This document shows positions 1-8,405 of a stretch of 35,273 bases of DNA, piece after piece (the first letter of the stretch is position 1; each line of letters opens with the position of its first letter). Made by a program: the position numbers and the translations under genes. A model generated the notes under the pieces. It had not been told where the DNA came from and did not search any database. It saw only the letters and a program-made list of their open reading frames with translations. The DNA is from Rhizobiaceae bacterium (GTDB lineage: Bacteria > Pseudomonadota > Alphaproteobacteria > Rhizobiales > Rhizobiaceae), in contig JAIXTO010000022.1 of NCBI GenBank assembly GCA_027483885.1, positions 1-35,273 of the forward strand. The letters are read 5' to 3'.

Positions 1-202
1 CAATGCGCTGCATCTCCGCCTCCGCCATGCCGGGATAATGTTCCAGTTCCAGCGCATCAAGGCTGGCACCTTCGTCCCGGCAAAGACCGGTGAAGGTCAC
101 GACCGCGCCGATATCCGCACGCCCCGTCGTCAGCGCATCGATTTCCGTCTGCAGGTCAAAGTTTTCGCTCTGGACGCGGATGGTGGGTGCGGGGTTTGTC
201 AC
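1..202 (-). CDS. moaE: Molybdopterin synthase catalytic subunit MoaE (3' part cut by the window edge)
   Basis: The reading frame runs off the window's left edge, so only the N-terminal 67 residues are visible. They include PTIRVQSENFDLQTEI, GAVVTFTGLCRDE and LELEHYPGMAE, which match the start of MoaE. MoaE is the large subunit that, with thiocarboxylated MoaD, converts precursor Z (cyclic pyranopterin monophosphate) to molybdopterin in the cytoplasm. I chose the GTG at 202 because a purine-rich GGTGGGG stretch lies about 8 bases upstream; an in-frame TTG further up is an alternative. The gene follows moaD by 59 bases on the same strand, so the two synthase subunits are co-transcribed. A molybdopterin-dependent enzyme is encoded in this window at 8406. 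Confidence 0.9.
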   Translation of the reverse strand, partial: MTNPAPTIRVQSENFDLQTEIDALTTGRADIGAVVTFTGLCRDEGASLDALELEHYPGMAEAEMQRI

Positions 203-261
203 ACGGATAACCCCACCTGTCGGCTCCAAGCGATGGCGTTCTTTGCCGCGACGTCCATGGT

Positions 262-519
262 TTAGCCACCCGTCATCGGCGGGAAGATGCCGATCTCGCG
301 GGCGCCGGCAATCGGCTCGTCGTGGTCGACATGTTCCTGGTTCACGGCGACCCGGATCACGTGCGGATACTGCAACGCCGCCTCATAGCCTTCACCCAGC
401 GTCTTCAGGTGGTTGAGCAGGTCGCCGGCCGTCACCACCGTGTCGGGCATGTCCAGCTCTTCTTCCGTCTTGTCGATGCGCTCGCGCACCCAGGCGAAAT
501 AGACAATTCTTACTCTCAT
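262..519 (-). CDS. moaD: Molybdopterin synthase sulfur-carrier subunit MoaD
   Basis: This is an 85-residue protein with a ubiquitin-like beta-grasp fold, the usual length for MoaD. It begins MRVRIVYFAWVRERI and ends PPMTGG. The C-terminal Gly-Gly is the residue pair that is adenylated and thiocarboxylated so that sulfur can be passed to precursor Z by the MoaD/MoaE complex. The ATG overlaps the pgsA stop codon as ATGA, implying translational coupling. moaE follows 59 bases downstream. The order pgsA-moaD-moaE is, from memory, common in Rhizobiaceae. The identification is secure from size, C-terminus and neighbour. Confidence 0.95.
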   Translation of the reverse strand: MRVRIVYFAWVRERIDKTEEELDMPDTVVTAGDLLNHLKTLGEGYEAALQYPHVIRVAVNQEHVDHDEPIAGAREIGIFPPMTGG

Positions 520-1103
520 TCGTCGTCCGCCAGATGTTTGACGCCCGCCTTGAAATAATCATAGCCGGTGTAGAATGTCAGGATGGCCGCACACCAGAGA
601 AGGACGATGCCCATTTCAGTCGTGTAGGGCAAAACCTTGTCGCCGGCGGGGCCCGCCAGCAGGAAGCCGATCGAGACCATCTGAATCGTCGTTTTCCACT
701 TGGCAATGCGGGTGACCGGCACGGAAACCTTCAGCGCCGCCAGATATTCGCGCAGGCCCGACACCAGAATTTCGCGGCAGAGGATCGTGATGGCCGCCCA
801 CAGCGACCAGCCGGCGATCGTCTGGTCTGCGGCCAGCAGCAGAAGCACGGCCGCCACCAGCAGCTTGTCGGCAATCGGGTCCAGCATACGGCCGATATTG
901 GAGGTCTGGTTCCAGATGCGGGCGAGGTAACCGTCGAGATAATCGGTGATCGAGGCGACCGCAAACAGCACAAGCGCCGTCCAGCGCGCCACATCCGAAC
1001 TTTCCAGCTGCCCCTCGATGAAGAAGCAGCCGACGATGATCGGCACGGCAATGATACGCGCATAGGTCAGGAGATTGGGAATATTGTATGCGCGCGATGC
1101 CAT
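516..1103 (-). CDS. pgsA: CDP-diacylglycerol--glycerol-3-phosphate 3-phosphatidyltransferase
   Basis: This 195-residue integral membrane enzyme makes phosphatidylglycerol phosphate from CDP-diacylglycerol and sn-glycerol 3-phosphate, the first committed step to phosphatidylglycerol and cardiolipin. The CDP-alcohol phosphatidyltransferase signature D-x2-D-G-x2-A-R-x8-G-x3-D-x3-D is complete: it begins at DYLDGYLAR and continues through the G and two Asp of GRMLDPIAD. Several hydrophobic segments flank it. The N-terminus ASRAYNIPNLLTYARI is typical of PgsA. The gene lies 90 bases downstream of uvrC on the same strand and overlaps moaD by 4 bases, so it can be read from the uvrC transcript or from a promoter in that 90-base gap. 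Confidence 0.95.
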   Translation of the reverse strand: MASRAYNIPNLLTYARIIAVPIIVGCFFIEGQLESSDVARWTALVLFAVASITDYLDGYLARIWNQTSNIGRMLDPIADKLLVAAVLLLLAADQTIAGWSLWAAITILCREILVSGLREYLAALKVSVPVTRIAKWKTTIQMVSIGFLLAGPAGDKVLPYTTEMGIVLLWCAAILTFYTGYDYFKAGVKHLADDE

Positions 1104-1193
1104 GACGGACCTTACCCTGATGTGTGCTGTTAAGTGATACGCCAGAGACGAAGCGTCAACACCCTCGACGTGAAATGTGGCGGCTTTGCATTC

Positions 1194-3245
1194 TCAGCCG
1201 CTGCGGTTTTCGTGGAAGTGGTTATAGACCTGCTTTGCCACCGTCTCTGAAATTCCCTCGACAGCCATCAGATCAGAGATGCCGGCGCGCGAAACGGCCT
1301 TGGCGGTGCCGAAATGTTGCAGAAGCGCCCGCTTGCGGCCCGGCCCGATGCCGGAAATCTCGTCGAGCGGGTTCTTCACCATCTCCTTCTTGCGTCGTGC
1401 CCGGTGAGAGCCGATGGCAAAACGGTGCGCCTCGTCGCGCATACGCTGGACGAAATAAAGAACGGGATCACGCGGCGGCAGCGAAAAATCGCTTCGGCCG
1501 TCGGCAAAAAATCGCTCGCGCCCGGCATCGCGGTCAACGCCCTTGGCAACGCCGATGGCGGTCACCACGTCACGGATGCCGAGTTCGTCGAGAATTTTGC
1601 GAACCGCTGACATCTGGCCCTGTCCGCCGTCGATCAGGATGACATCGGGCCAGGCGGGAAAACCGCTTTCGATCACCTCGTCCGCCCCATCCGCCGGCTG
1701 GGTAGCCGCAGCGCTGCGGTCCGGCAGGCCTTCCTCCTTCAGAAGGCGTGAAAACCGCCGCGTCATCACCTCGCGCATCATGCCAAAATCGTCGCCGGGG
1801 GTGATGTCGGTCGATTTGATGTTGAACTTGCGATATTGGCCCTTCACAAAACCTTCCGGCCCCGCCACCACCATGCCGCCCACGGCATTGGTGCCCATGA
1901 TGTGCGAGTTGTCGTAGATCTCGATGCGGCGCGGCACGTAAGAGAGACCGAAGGTTTCGGCAAAACCCTTCAGTAGCCGCTCCTGCGAGGCGGTTTCTGC
2001 AAGCTTGCGGCCATGCGCCTCACGGGCATTGGCCAGAACATGGTCGGTGAGATCTTTCTTTTCGCCCCGTTGCGGCACCTGGATGGTGATCTTGGTGGTC
2101 GATTTTTCAGACAGCGCAAGGCTGAGCAGCTCCTGCTCCTCCACCGTTTCCGACAGCAGGATCTGGCGCGGCACCGGCTTGTCATCGTAAAACTGCGCCA
2201 GAAAGGCGTTCAGCACCTCGGCGCCGGTCAGTTGCGGATCGGCCTTTGGGAAATAGGCCTGGTTGCCCCAGTTCTGCCCGGCGCGGAAGAAGAACACCTG
2301 AATGCAGGTAAGGCCCGCCTCGTGGTGGATGGCAAACACATCCGCTTCCTCGACGCCGGCCGGGTTGATGCCCTGGTGGCTCTGCACATGCGACAGCGCC
2401 GACAGCCGGTCGCGGTAGACGGCGGCGCGCTCGAAATCCATGTCGTCGGAGGCTTCCGTCATCTGGCGGGCAATCGTCGCCTTCACCGCCTGGCTGCGGC
2501 CGGAGAGAAAGTCCTTGGCCTCGCCCACCAGCCCTGCATAATCCGCGTCCGAAATCTCGTGCGTGCAGGGCCCCGAACAGCGCTTGATCTGGTAGAGCAG
2601 GCAGGGCCGCGTGCGCGCCTCAAACACGCTGTCGGTGCAGGTGCGCAGCAAAAAGGCGCGCTGCAGCGAATTGATCGTGCGCCCGACGGCGCTCGCCGAG
2701 GCAAACGGACCAAAATAGTCGCCCTTGCGGGCGCGGGCGCCGCGGTGCTTGTAGATGGCGGGAGCCCGGTGGTCACCGGTCAGCATGATATAGGGAAAAC
2801 TCTTGTCGTCGCGCAGCAGCACATTGTAGCGCGGGCGCAGGCGCTTGATCAGGTTTGCCTCAAGCAGCAGCGCTTCCGTCTCGGTGCGGGTGGTGACGAA
2901 TTCCATCTGCGCGGTTTCGCGCACCATCTTTGTCAGACGGTTGGAATGCACGCGCCCCTGCGCATAATTCGTCACGCGCTTTTTCAGGCTGCGGGCCTTG
3001 CCGACGTAAAGCACGTCGCCGGCGTCGTTGAACATGCGGTAGACGCCCGGCGCGTTCGGCAGGTGTTTTACGAATTCGGCAATGAGGTCAGCGCCCTTCA
3101 GGCCGCTTTCGTTTTGAAGGCCGGCGTTCCATTCGATGCCGGAAAGCATGCGTGCGGCATCGCCGGGGGCTGCTACAACCTCGTCGTCATCCTCGTCCGT
3201 CTCGTCATAAAGAACGCCGCCGTCAGGCAGTTTCGTTCCATTCAT
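1194..3245 (-). CDS. uvrC: Excinuclease ABC subunit C
   Basis: This 683-residue protein is the dual-incision nuclease of UvrABC nucleotide excision repair. An acidic N-terminal extension of about 60 residues, seen in rhizobial UvrC, precedes the GIY-YIG domain that makes the 3' incision (GVY at 67-69, [11 protein letters not shown] from 80). A UVR motif that binds UvrB follows near residues 255-290 ([15 protein letters not shown]). The RNase H-like 5'-incision domain includes [22 protein letters not shown] and [10 protein letters not shown]. The C-terminus has tandem helix-hairpin-helix motifs ([18 protein letters not shown]). All parts appear intact. The start overlaps the upstream SDR stop codon by 4 bases (ATGA), so the two are coupled. 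Confidence 0.97.
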   Translation of the reverse strand: MNGTKLPDGGVLYDETDEDDDEVVAAPGDAARMLSGIEWNAGLQNESGLKGADLIAEFVKHLPNAPGVYRMFNDAGDVLYVGKARSLKKRVTNYAQGRVHSNRLTKMVRETAQMEFVTTRTETEALLLEANLIKRLRPRYNVLLRDDKSFPYIMLTGDHRAPAIYKHRGARARKGDYFGPFASASAVGRTINSLQRAFLLRTCTDSVFEARTRPCLLYQIKRCSGPCTHEISDADYAGLVGEAKDFLSGRSQAVKATIARQMTEASDDMDFERAAVYRDRLSALSHVQSHQGINPAGVEEADVFAIHHEAGLTCIQVFFFRAGQNWGNQAYFPKADPQLTGAEVLNAFLAQFYDDKPVPRQILLSETVEEQELLSLALSEKSTTKITIQVPQRGEKKDLTDHVLANAREAHGRKLAETASQERLLKGFAETFGLSYVPRRIEIYDNSHIMGTNAVGGMVVAGPEGFVKGQYRKFNIKSTDITPGDDFGMMREVMTRRFSRLLKEEGLPDRSAAATQPADGADEVIESGFPAWPDVILIDGGQGQMSAVRKILDELGIRDVVTAIGVAKGVDRDAGRERFFADGRSDFSLPPRDPVLYFVQRMRDEAHRFAIGSHRARRKKEMVKNPLDEISGIGPGRKRALLQHFGTAKAVSRAGISDLMAVEGISETVAKQVYNHFHENRSG

Positions 3246-4003
3246 TCAATGATCTCCGCCACATCCGGCGTTTCCCAGGCCAGGTGCTGGCCTCCATCCA
3301 AGGCTATCATTTGGCCCGTGATGGACGGAGTGTCAAAAAGAAATCGGATCGTGCGGCCGAATTCATCCGGCGCGGGGCCACGTTTCAGCGGCAGCGCATC
3401 AATCTGTCCCTTGAAATCCTCCAGCGATTGGCGAGCGCTTTTGAACGAGGGACCGGGGCCGATGGCATTGACGCGCACGCGCGGTGCATAGGCCTGCGCC
3501 AGCGTCTGCGTCGCCGTCCACAGTGCCGATTTGGACAGCGTGTAGGAATAGAATTGTGGCGTCAGCTTCCATACCCGCTGGTCGATGATGTTGACGATGA
3601 GGGCGTTGGCGCCTTGCGGCAACTGGCGCAGCAAGGCCGCCGACAGGATGGAGGGTGCGCGCACGTGGATGGCAAAGTGACGATCAAACGACTGTGCGTC
3701 GAACACGTCTGCGGTATCGCCGACAAACAGCGAGGCATTGTTGACAAGACCGGTGATCGGCCCAAGCTGCGCTGCCGCCTCATCGATCAAGGCATCGGTC
3801 GCCTGCGAATCGAGAAGATCGGCCTTTACGGCTGCCGCCCGGTGCCCTTCGGCCCGAAGTGCTGCGGCAAGCTGCTCTGCCTCGGCAAACGAGCTGTCGG
3901 CGTGAATGGCAACGCCATAGCCGTTTCGGGCGAGATCCTCGGCAATGGCCCGTCCCATACGGCGCGCGGCTCCGGTCACAAGTACGGTCGGGGAATGTTC
4001 CAT
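3242..4003 (-). CDS. Short-chain dehydrogenase/reductase, pteridine reductase (FolM-like) type
   Basis: This 253-residue protein has an SDR Rossmann fold. The nucleotide-binding motif is VTGAARRMG near residue 10, followed by LVNNAS in place of NNAG and a catalytic YTLSK (Y-x3-K). C-terminal features are [10 protein letters not shown] and [14 protein letters not shown]. The Arg-Arg in the glycine motif and the HIRAP-like segment after it resemble FolM/pteridine reductases, which reduce dihydromonapterin or dihydrofolate with NADPH; that substrate is an inference. A purine-rich AGGA lies 6 bases before the ATG. It is the first gene of the run leading into uvrC, pgsA, moaD and moaE. A generic SDR with another substrate is the main alternative. 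Confidence 0.85.
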   Translation of the reverse strand: MEHSPTVLVTGAARRMGRAIAEDLARNGYGVAIHADSSFAEAEQLAAALRAEGHRAAAVKADLLDSQATDALIDEAAAQLGPITGLVNNASLFVGDTADVFDAQSFDRHFAIHVRAPSILSAALLRQLPQGANALIVNIIDQRVWKLTPQFYSYTLSKSALWTATQTLAQAYAPRVRVNAIGPGPSFKSARQSLEDFKGQIDALPLKRGPAPDEFGRTIRFLFDTPSITGQMIALDGGQHLAWETPDVAEIIE

Positions 4004-4370
4004 GCTCTATCCTGCTCGTTAGCCTGTTGCGCCGGCGCCATTGCTTGCAAGTGCTTTACGGGAAGATCAAGGGGCTGGATTGGCCGTTATGCCGATCCTT
4101 TTCATCACGCAATCGTATTTATGTATTCACGCCGCCGTGAGAAATATTCGCATTTTTATACTGACATTAAGCTTTCGGTAGGGTTAACAAAGTGCCTGTG
4201 GCTGTGAAGCAACATCCAGATTCAGCCATCGCGCTGCCGCAATCAATTCACAATTCGGTACTTTCATTTCCTCAATTGCCCACCAAATTCATCCTCAACG
4301 AGCAGGGAGCAATGGCGCTGTCATTGAGTGAAAAGGCGCCTCCCGGCCGGCATCGAAAAGGAGAAAAAGT
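4004..4370. other. Divergent intergenic region between the SDR gene and the porin gene
   Basis: These 367 bases separate two divergent genes and contain no convincing gene. The middle (about 4115-4200) is A+T-rich. A possible plus-strand promoter is CTGACA at 4161-4166, a 17-base spacer and TTAACA at 4184-4189, which would leave a 5' leader of about 175 bases before the porin. A strong Shine-Dalgarno AAGGAG at 4358-4363 fixes the porin start. A long leader is common for abundant outer-membrane protein genes and could be a site for small-RNA control; the promoter call is tentative. Confidence 0.4.
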
Positions 4371-5009
4371 ATGCGTACTCTCATTGCGACCCTGATGGTT
4401 TCTGCTGCAAGCCTGGCTGCCGTATCGGCACATGCTGCTGACGCTGTCACGCAGATCCCGGAAGCCCCGGCTGCCTATGACGCCCCGGCTGCTGTCAGCA
4501 ACTGGTCCGGCTTCTACCTCGGCGGCACCGGCTCCTACGACTGGGGCAAGGTCAAGGGCGGCTCCGACAAGCCGAGCGCTGACGGCTGGGGCGGTGGCGT
4601 CTACGGCGGTTACAACTGGCAGAGCGGCCAGATCGTTTATGGCGCTGAAGCCGACCTCGGCTACAACGACCAGAAGGGCACGTCGAACGGCATCACCGGC
4701 GAAGAAAAGCTGAACGGCTCGGTTCGCGCCCGCCTCGGTTACGACTTCAACCCCTTCATGATCTACGGCACGGGCGGTGTGGCCATTGCAGACCATAAGG
4801 TCTCCAGCGCTGCCGGTTCCGACAACAACACCTCGGTCGGCTACACGGTCGGCGCCGGTGTCGAAACCATGGTGACGAAGAACATCACCGCACGCGTCGA
4901 ATACCGTTACACCGACTACCAGGACAAGGACTACAACCTGGGTGGTACCAACGTATCGCGCGGCTTCGACGACCAGTCGGTCAAGCTCGGCATCGGCGTG
5001 AAGTTCTGA
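4371..5009 (+). CDS. Outer-membrane beta-barrel protein (Omp25/RopB-like porin family)
   Basis: This 212-residue precursor has a Sec signal peptide (MRTLIATLMVSAASLAAVSAHA) cleaved before ADAVTQIPE. The mature part is a small eight-stranded OmpA-like barrel: WSGFYLGGTGSYDWGK, GVYGGYNWQSGQIVYGAEADLGY, LNGSVRARLGYDFNPFMIYGTGGVA, VEYRYTDY, and a terminal VKLGIGVKF ending in Phe, the signature recognised by the BAM complex. These strands match the Omp25/Omp31/RopB group of rhizobia and brucellae. The start is fixed by AAGGAG 7 bases upstream. The gene is monocistronic, with a strong terminator directly downstream, which suits a highly expressed envelope protein. Codon choice is also biased toward C-ending codons, as expected for high expression. 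Confidence 0.92.
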   Translation: MRTLIATLMVSAASLAAVSAHAADAVTQIPEAPAAYDAPAAVSNWSGFYLGGTGSYDWGKVKGGSDKPSADGWGGGVYGGYNWQSGQIVYGAEADLGYNDQKGTSNGITGEEKLNGSVRARLGYDFNPFMIYGTGGVAIADHKVSSAAGSDNNTSVGYTVGAGVETMVTKNITARVEYRYTDYQDKDYNLGGTNVSRGFDDQSVKLGIGVKF

Positions 5010-5035
5010 TATTCGATCGTCAGATCGTCAAAAAG

Positions 5036-5063
5036 GGCCGGGGGGAAACCTCCGGCCTTTTTT
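5036..5063. terminator. Rho-independent terminator after the porin gene
   Basis: A 9-bp stem (GGCCGGGGG with CCTCCGGCC, one G-T pair) closes a GAAA tetraloop and is followed by TTTTTT at 5058-5063. An A run precedes it at 5030-5034, so it could also terminate minus-strand transcripts. It sits 27 bases after the porin stop and just beyond the stop of the convergent GST gene, so it probably serves both. Confidence 0.92.
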
Positions 5064-5097
5064 CATGTCCGGCTGCCGCCATCGATGCCCGGTCGCT

Positions 5098-5688
5098 TCA
5101 GGCGGCCGTCTTGATGCGCTCGTTGATCAGCCGCGAAAACGCGCGTGGCCAGGCCGCAAGCTGCGGGCGCCCGACATCCCATCGTCCGACGTAGCGCACA
5201 TGCAGATAGGCGATGAGGGCTGCCAGCGCGAAATGGCCGCCGTTCAGCTTCTTGTCGGTTCTCGGCACATGGCATTCCAGGAAATCGAGGCCCCGCGCCA
5301 CCTTGATCCAGTGCCGGTCGAGCCAGGGCTGGTAAACCTTCTCTTCCGGGCGGAACCGCTGCTCATAGGTGATCAGCATCAGGCTTTCGGTAATGCCGTC
5401 GCAAAGCGCTTCCAGCATGTCGGCCTCCGCCCGCTTCATCGGGTTGCGGGGATAAAGTTGCCCCTCCGTCAGCCGATCGAAGAAATGCATGATGGCGACA
5501 CTGTCGCAGAGCGGCAGTTCCCCGTCGCGGATCAGCATGGGAAACCTGCCAAGTGGATTGCTCCCGATGAGTTCCGGCGGCGGCGCGGAAACGGCTGCAT
5601 TCACTTCCGCAACCGCGATCCTCAAATGGCGGGCTGCCATCAGACATTTTGCCGACAATGGCGAAGAAGGGGTGTAGAGAAGACGCAC
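5098..5688 (-). CDS. Glutathione S-transferase family protein (paralogue 1)
   Basis: This 196-residue protein has an N-terminal thioredoxin-like domain (RLLYTPSSPLSAKC, then NPLGRFPMLIRDGELPLCDSVAIM, with the conserved cis-Pro and the Asp-Ser that binds the glutathione gamma-glutamyl group) and a C-terminal all-helical domain (NGGHFALAALIAYLHVRY). Such enzymes conjugate or reduce with glutathione in the cytoplasm; the substrate is unknown. The open frame extends upstream to 5742, but I place the start at the GTG at 5688: it aligns with the first residue of the paralogue at 6100-6696 and has AGGA 7 bases upstream. The two proteins share well over half their residues without gaps, indicating tandem duplication. 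Confidence 0.88.
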   Translation of the reverse strand: MRLLYTPSSPLSAKCLMAARHLRIAVAEVNAAVSAPPPELIGSNPLGRFPMLIRDGELPLCDSVAIMHFFDRLTEGQLYPRNPMKRAEADMLEALCDGITESLMLITYEQRFRPEEKVYQPWLDRHWIKVARGLDFLECHVPRTDKKLNGGHFALAALIAYLHVRYVGRWDVGRPQLAAWPRAFSRLINERIKTAA

Positions 5689-6099
5689 GACACGATCCTG
5701 GCAATTGTTGTTCTGCCTTCTCTTATATACTGCGCATGCCAAGGTGAATACAGTGTTTTTAAATAAACCACAGTTTTACTTGTTGGATTTCGTGAGTATT
5801 TGAATTTATTGTGCGGTGCGGAATATCTATTGAAATATAAGTGGCTGTTTCGGAATAATACTTGTGGCAATGACGGCTGCGTCGAGTGTGTCAAGAACTG
5901 ACAGAGGCGGGCCGGTCTTCAGCGGGAAACGAGGCTTTTTGTGCCATTTGGGTTGCGTACGGTTGTGCAGTTCCCGTTGGGGAGGCGCTTTTTGCACGTG
6001 TGAAAGGCAATGTCGCGCACTGCCTTTCCCTTGGGGATGTCGACACCGGGAGAAATGGGGCGCCGGACGTGGCACCCCTTAACAGACGCGGTGCGCCTC
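5689..6099. other. Intergenic region between the tandem GST genes, partly A+T-rich
   Basis: These 411 bases hold no gene I can support. The part from about 5700 to 5870 is markedly A+T-rich and probably carries the minus-strand promoter of the first GST gene; TATATA at 5724-5729 is a possible -10 element, but no clear -35 is visible. The remainder is G+C-rich and contains only short open frames without start signals or recognisable protein character. The 3' end of the second GST gene (6100) shows no obvious terminator here. Confidence 0.4.
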
Positions 6100-6696
6100 T
6101 TATGCGACAGACTTCATGCTGTCGTAATCAGCAAACAGCTTTGCAAATTTCTGCGGCCAGGCAGCAAGCTGGGGTCGGCCGTCTGCCCATTGTCCGGCAA
6201 AACGCAGGTCGAGGTATCCGATAAGGGCCGCGAGCGCGAAATGGCCGCCATTCAGCTTCTTTTCCGTCTTCGGCAGGTTGTTTTCGAGATAATCCAGTCC
6301 GCGCAGCACCTTTGACCACTGCTTGTCGATCCAGGGCTGGTGGACGATCTCGGCCGGGCGGGCGCGGCGCTCGTAGACGATGGCAAGCAGGCAGTCGGTG
6401 ATGCCGTCGCAGAGCGCTTCCAGCACTTCCGCATCCGTGCGCTTCTCGTCCTTTGCCGGATACAGTTTGCCCTCCGAGAGACGGTCAAGGTAATGCATGA
6501 TCGCGACGCTGTCATAGATCGGGCTTTCGCTGTCGCGGATCAGAACCGGGATCTTGCCGAGCGGGTTGTTGTCGAGAAGGTCGGCAGGCTCGGCACCGGT
6601 ATCGGTCTTCACCTCCTCAAGCGTGATGCCGAGATGGCGGGCGGCCATGCGGCATTTGGCCGAATAGGGGGAGGCGGGGGAGTAGAGCAGTTTCAT
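6100..6696 (-). CDS. Glutathione S-transferase family protein (paralogue 2)
   Basis: This 198-residue GST is colinear with the gene at 5098-5688. The thioredoxin-like half reads KLLYSPASPYSAKCRMAARH and NNPLGKIPVLIRD, with YDSVAIMHYLDRLSEGKLYP; the helical half contains NGGHFALAALIGYLDLRFAG. Its substrate cannot be deduced. The ATG at 6696 follows the RNase T2 stop by 27 bases on the same strand, so it is probably expressed from the RNase T2 promoter. The downstream paralogue is separated by 411 bases and likely has its own promoter, so the two copies are probably regulated differently. This copy is closer to the usual GST sequence and may be the parental one (inference). Confidence 0.9.
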   Translation of the reverse strand: MKLLYSPASPYSAKCRMAARHLGITLEEVKTDTGAEPADLLDNNPLGKIPVLIRDSESPIYDSVAIMHYLDRLSEGKLYPAKDEKRTDAEVLEALCDGITDCLLAIVYERRARPAEIVHQPWIDKQWSKVLRGLDYLENNLPKTEKKLNGGHFALAALIGYLDLRFAGQWADGRPQLAAWPQKFAKLFADYDSMKSVA

Positions 6697-6723
6697 CGGG
6701 TGTGTTCCTGTGGGGGCTTAAAG

Positions 6724-7374
6724 TCAGCGTGCCGGTGGCACGGTGATACGTTTGAGCGTGCAGGCCTTGGCGTCCACTTCCGGGCAGGTGCGGAAGGAAA
6801 GGTCCTTGGCAAGGCAGATGCGCACTTCTTCGAGCCGGCTGCCCTCGCAGGCAACCGCAATTGCCTCCGGGCGAAGCCCCGGATTGGCGGCGATGAAGCT
6901 CTGCTCGATGGTCTCTGCCGAAAATGTCCTTGCACTGCCGGCGGCCAAAATGTCGGCGGGAAGCTTGATGCGCTCGAAGGCGGCGCGGGTGGTGTCGAGA
7001 TAGGCTTTCTGGGACAGGCCGGAGCAGGAACCGTGCTTGCGCCATTCATGACCGATCAGCCCCATCGACGGCATGATGTCGAAATAGGCGCGGCCAAGCT
7101 CTTCCGGCACGCGGCGCGGTTCGGTGGTGGCGCAGGTTTCCGGATAACCCTTCTCGTTCTGCGGCCAGAGGCCATGCACGATGAAGGCAAACTTCTTGTC
7201 CGGCCCGCATTGCTCCTTGCTGTTCTTGCCCTTGGACGAACCACAGAACGTCGGCGACCAGGAGAGCGACAACACGTAAAAGTCAAAGCCGGATGGGCGA
7301 TCCTGCGCATGGGCAACAGGGGCTGCTGCAAGCGAAAGCGTCATCAGCAGAGCGGAAACGAGACGGCGGATCAT
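6724..7374 (-). CDS. Secreted ribonuclease T2 family protein
   Basis: This 216-residue precursor begins MIRRLVSALLMTLSLAAAPVAHA, a Sec signal peptide, so the enzyme is periplasmic or secreted. T2 RNases cut single-stranded RNA through a 2',3'-cyclic phosphate. Both catalytic segments are present: CAS-I is HGLWPQ with His67, and CAS-II is GHEWRKHGSC with His109, Glu110 and His114. Cysteines near 44, 56, 81 and 117 could form disulfides. The open frame extends upstream to 7422, but the ATG at 7374 has GGGGAGG 7 bases before it and starts the signal peptide directly. The gene probably forms an operon with the GST gene 27 bases downstream. A role in RNA scavenging for phosphate or nucleosides is an inference. 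Confidence 0.9.
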   Translation of the reverse strand: MIRRLVSALLMTLSLAAAPVAHAQDRPSGFDFYVLSLSWSPTFCGSSKGKNSKEQCGPDKKFAFIVHGLWPQNEKGYPETCATTEPRRVPEELGRAYFDIMPSMGLIGHEWRKHGSCSGLSQKAYLDTTRAAFERIKLPADILAAGSARTFSAETIEQSFIAANPGLRPEAIAVACEGSRLEEVRICLAKDLSFRTCPEVDAKACTLKRITVPPAR

Positions 7375-7420
7375 GGATAAGCCTCCCCAGAGATGCCGGC
7401 ACCATGTCCCAGGCCGGGCC

Positions 7421-7459
7421 ACCCGGTCAAGTCACCCAGTCAAGTCACCCGGTCAGGTC
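7421..7459. repeat. Three tandem 13-bp repeats across the rlmJ stop codon
   Basis: Three consecutive 13-base units occupy 7421-7433 (ACCCGGTCAAGTC), 7434-7446 (ACCCAGTCAAGTC) and 7447-7459 (ACCCGGTCAGGTC), each differing from the consensus by at most one base. The third unit covers the minus-strand rlmJ stop codon at 7453-7455, and the array fills most of the gap to the RNase T2 gene. The repeats are seen directly; any function is unknown. Confidence 0.9.
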
Positions 7460-8319
7460 TCTTCGGCTACCTCTTCGCCGCGCAGCCAGAAGGCGCGCTG
7501 CGAGGCGTAGCGATCCTGCGCCAGCACGTCCTTCAGTGTCGGCAGAACCGTGTGCAGATCGGCCTTCAGCGTGAAGGGCGGGTTGACGATGACAAGGCCC
7601 GAACCGGAGAGACCGGTGCCGTCTCGGTCGCTTTTGACCGCAAGTTCCGTACACAGCATCTTTGGAATTTCCAGCGCCTGCAGGTCCTCGTGGAAGCGGC
7701 GGATCGGCGCGCCCTTCTTCAACGGGTACCACAGGCAATAGGTGCCGCCGGGAAAACGGCGATAGGCGGTGGCAAGCCCGTTCACCAGCCGGTCGTATTC
7801 GCCGTCGATCTCGAAGGGCGGGTCGACCAGCACGATGCCGCGTTTTTCCTTGGGCGGCAGGTGGGCGCCAAGCGACAGCCAGCCATCGAGTTCGGTGACG
7901 CGCACCTGATAATCGCCCTCGAACAGGCGTGACAGACGGCCGTAATCGTCGGGATGGAGTTCCATCGCCGCCAACCTGTCCTGCGGGCGAAACAGCATGC
8001 GGGCCAGTTTCGGCGAGCCGGGATAACGGGAGATGTCGCCGGTCGGATTGAGTTCGCGCACGGCGTCGAGATAGGGAGACAGAACGGCGGCAACCGGTGC
8101 CGGCAGGTCTGCCGCCATCAGGCGGCCGATGCCATCGCGCCATTCGCCGGTTTTCTGGGCTTCTTCCGATGACAGATCGTAGAGCCCGATGCCGGCATGG
8201 GTATCGAGCACGCGAAAGGCCTTGTCCTTCTTCTGCATGTGGCGCACCAGAAGGCACAACACCGCGTGTTTGAGGACATCGGCAAAATTGCCGGCGTGAT
8301 AGATATGCCGATAGTTCAT
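7453..8319 (-). CDS. rlmJ: 23S rRNA (adenine(2030)-N6)-methyltransferase RlmJ
   Basis: This 288-residue protein has the length and sequence of RlmJ (formerly YhiR/ComJ), which methylates A2030 of 23S rRNA using S-adenosylmethionine. The start MNYRHIYHAGNFADVLKH is the family's characteristic N-terminus. The SAM-binding motif region is VLDTHAGIGLYDL (residues 38-49). The catalytic DPPF motif of amino-methyltransferases is at 166-169, with FEIDGEYDRLV after it. The C-terminus is GSGLVIVNPPF followed by a LxxVLPxL-type helix. The gene diverges from the molybdopterin oxidoreductase, with 86 bases between the starts, and ends inside a short tandem repeat. In E. coli the homologue is dispensable but was linked to use of DNA as a nutrient. 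Confidence 0.95.
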   Translation of the reverse strand: MNYRHIYHAGNFADVLKHAVLCLLVRHMQKKDKAFRVLDTHAGIGLYDLSSEEAQKTGEWRDGIGRLMAADLPAPVAAVLSPYLDAVRELNPTGDISRYPGSPKLARMLFRPQDRLAAMELHPDDYGRLSRLFEGDYQVRVTELDGWLSLGAHLPPKEKRGIVLVDPPFEIDGEYDRLVNGLATAYRRFPGGTYCLWYPLKKGAPIRRFHEDLQALEIPKMLCTELAVKSDRDGTGLSGSGLVIVNPPFTLKADLHTVLPTLKDVLAQDRYASQRAFWLRGEEVAEET

Positions 8320-8405
8320 GAGAAAGCCTGCTGGGTCGCGTCAATAGAATTGATGCATCGCAAAATGCGCTTTTGGCGACGCTTGTCCTGTCCTATAGGA
8401 AAGGC

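Noticed and set aside
5827-6075. An 82-codon minus-strand open frame between the GST genes
   Set aside because: It has no ribosome-binding site, is rich in Arg, Pro and His as expected from out-of-frame reading, and resembles no protein.
8373-8405. TTG start extending the molybdoenzyme by 11 residues
   Set aside because: The ATG at 8406 has AGGAAAGG directly upstream and begins the usual short N-terminus before the Cys motif.
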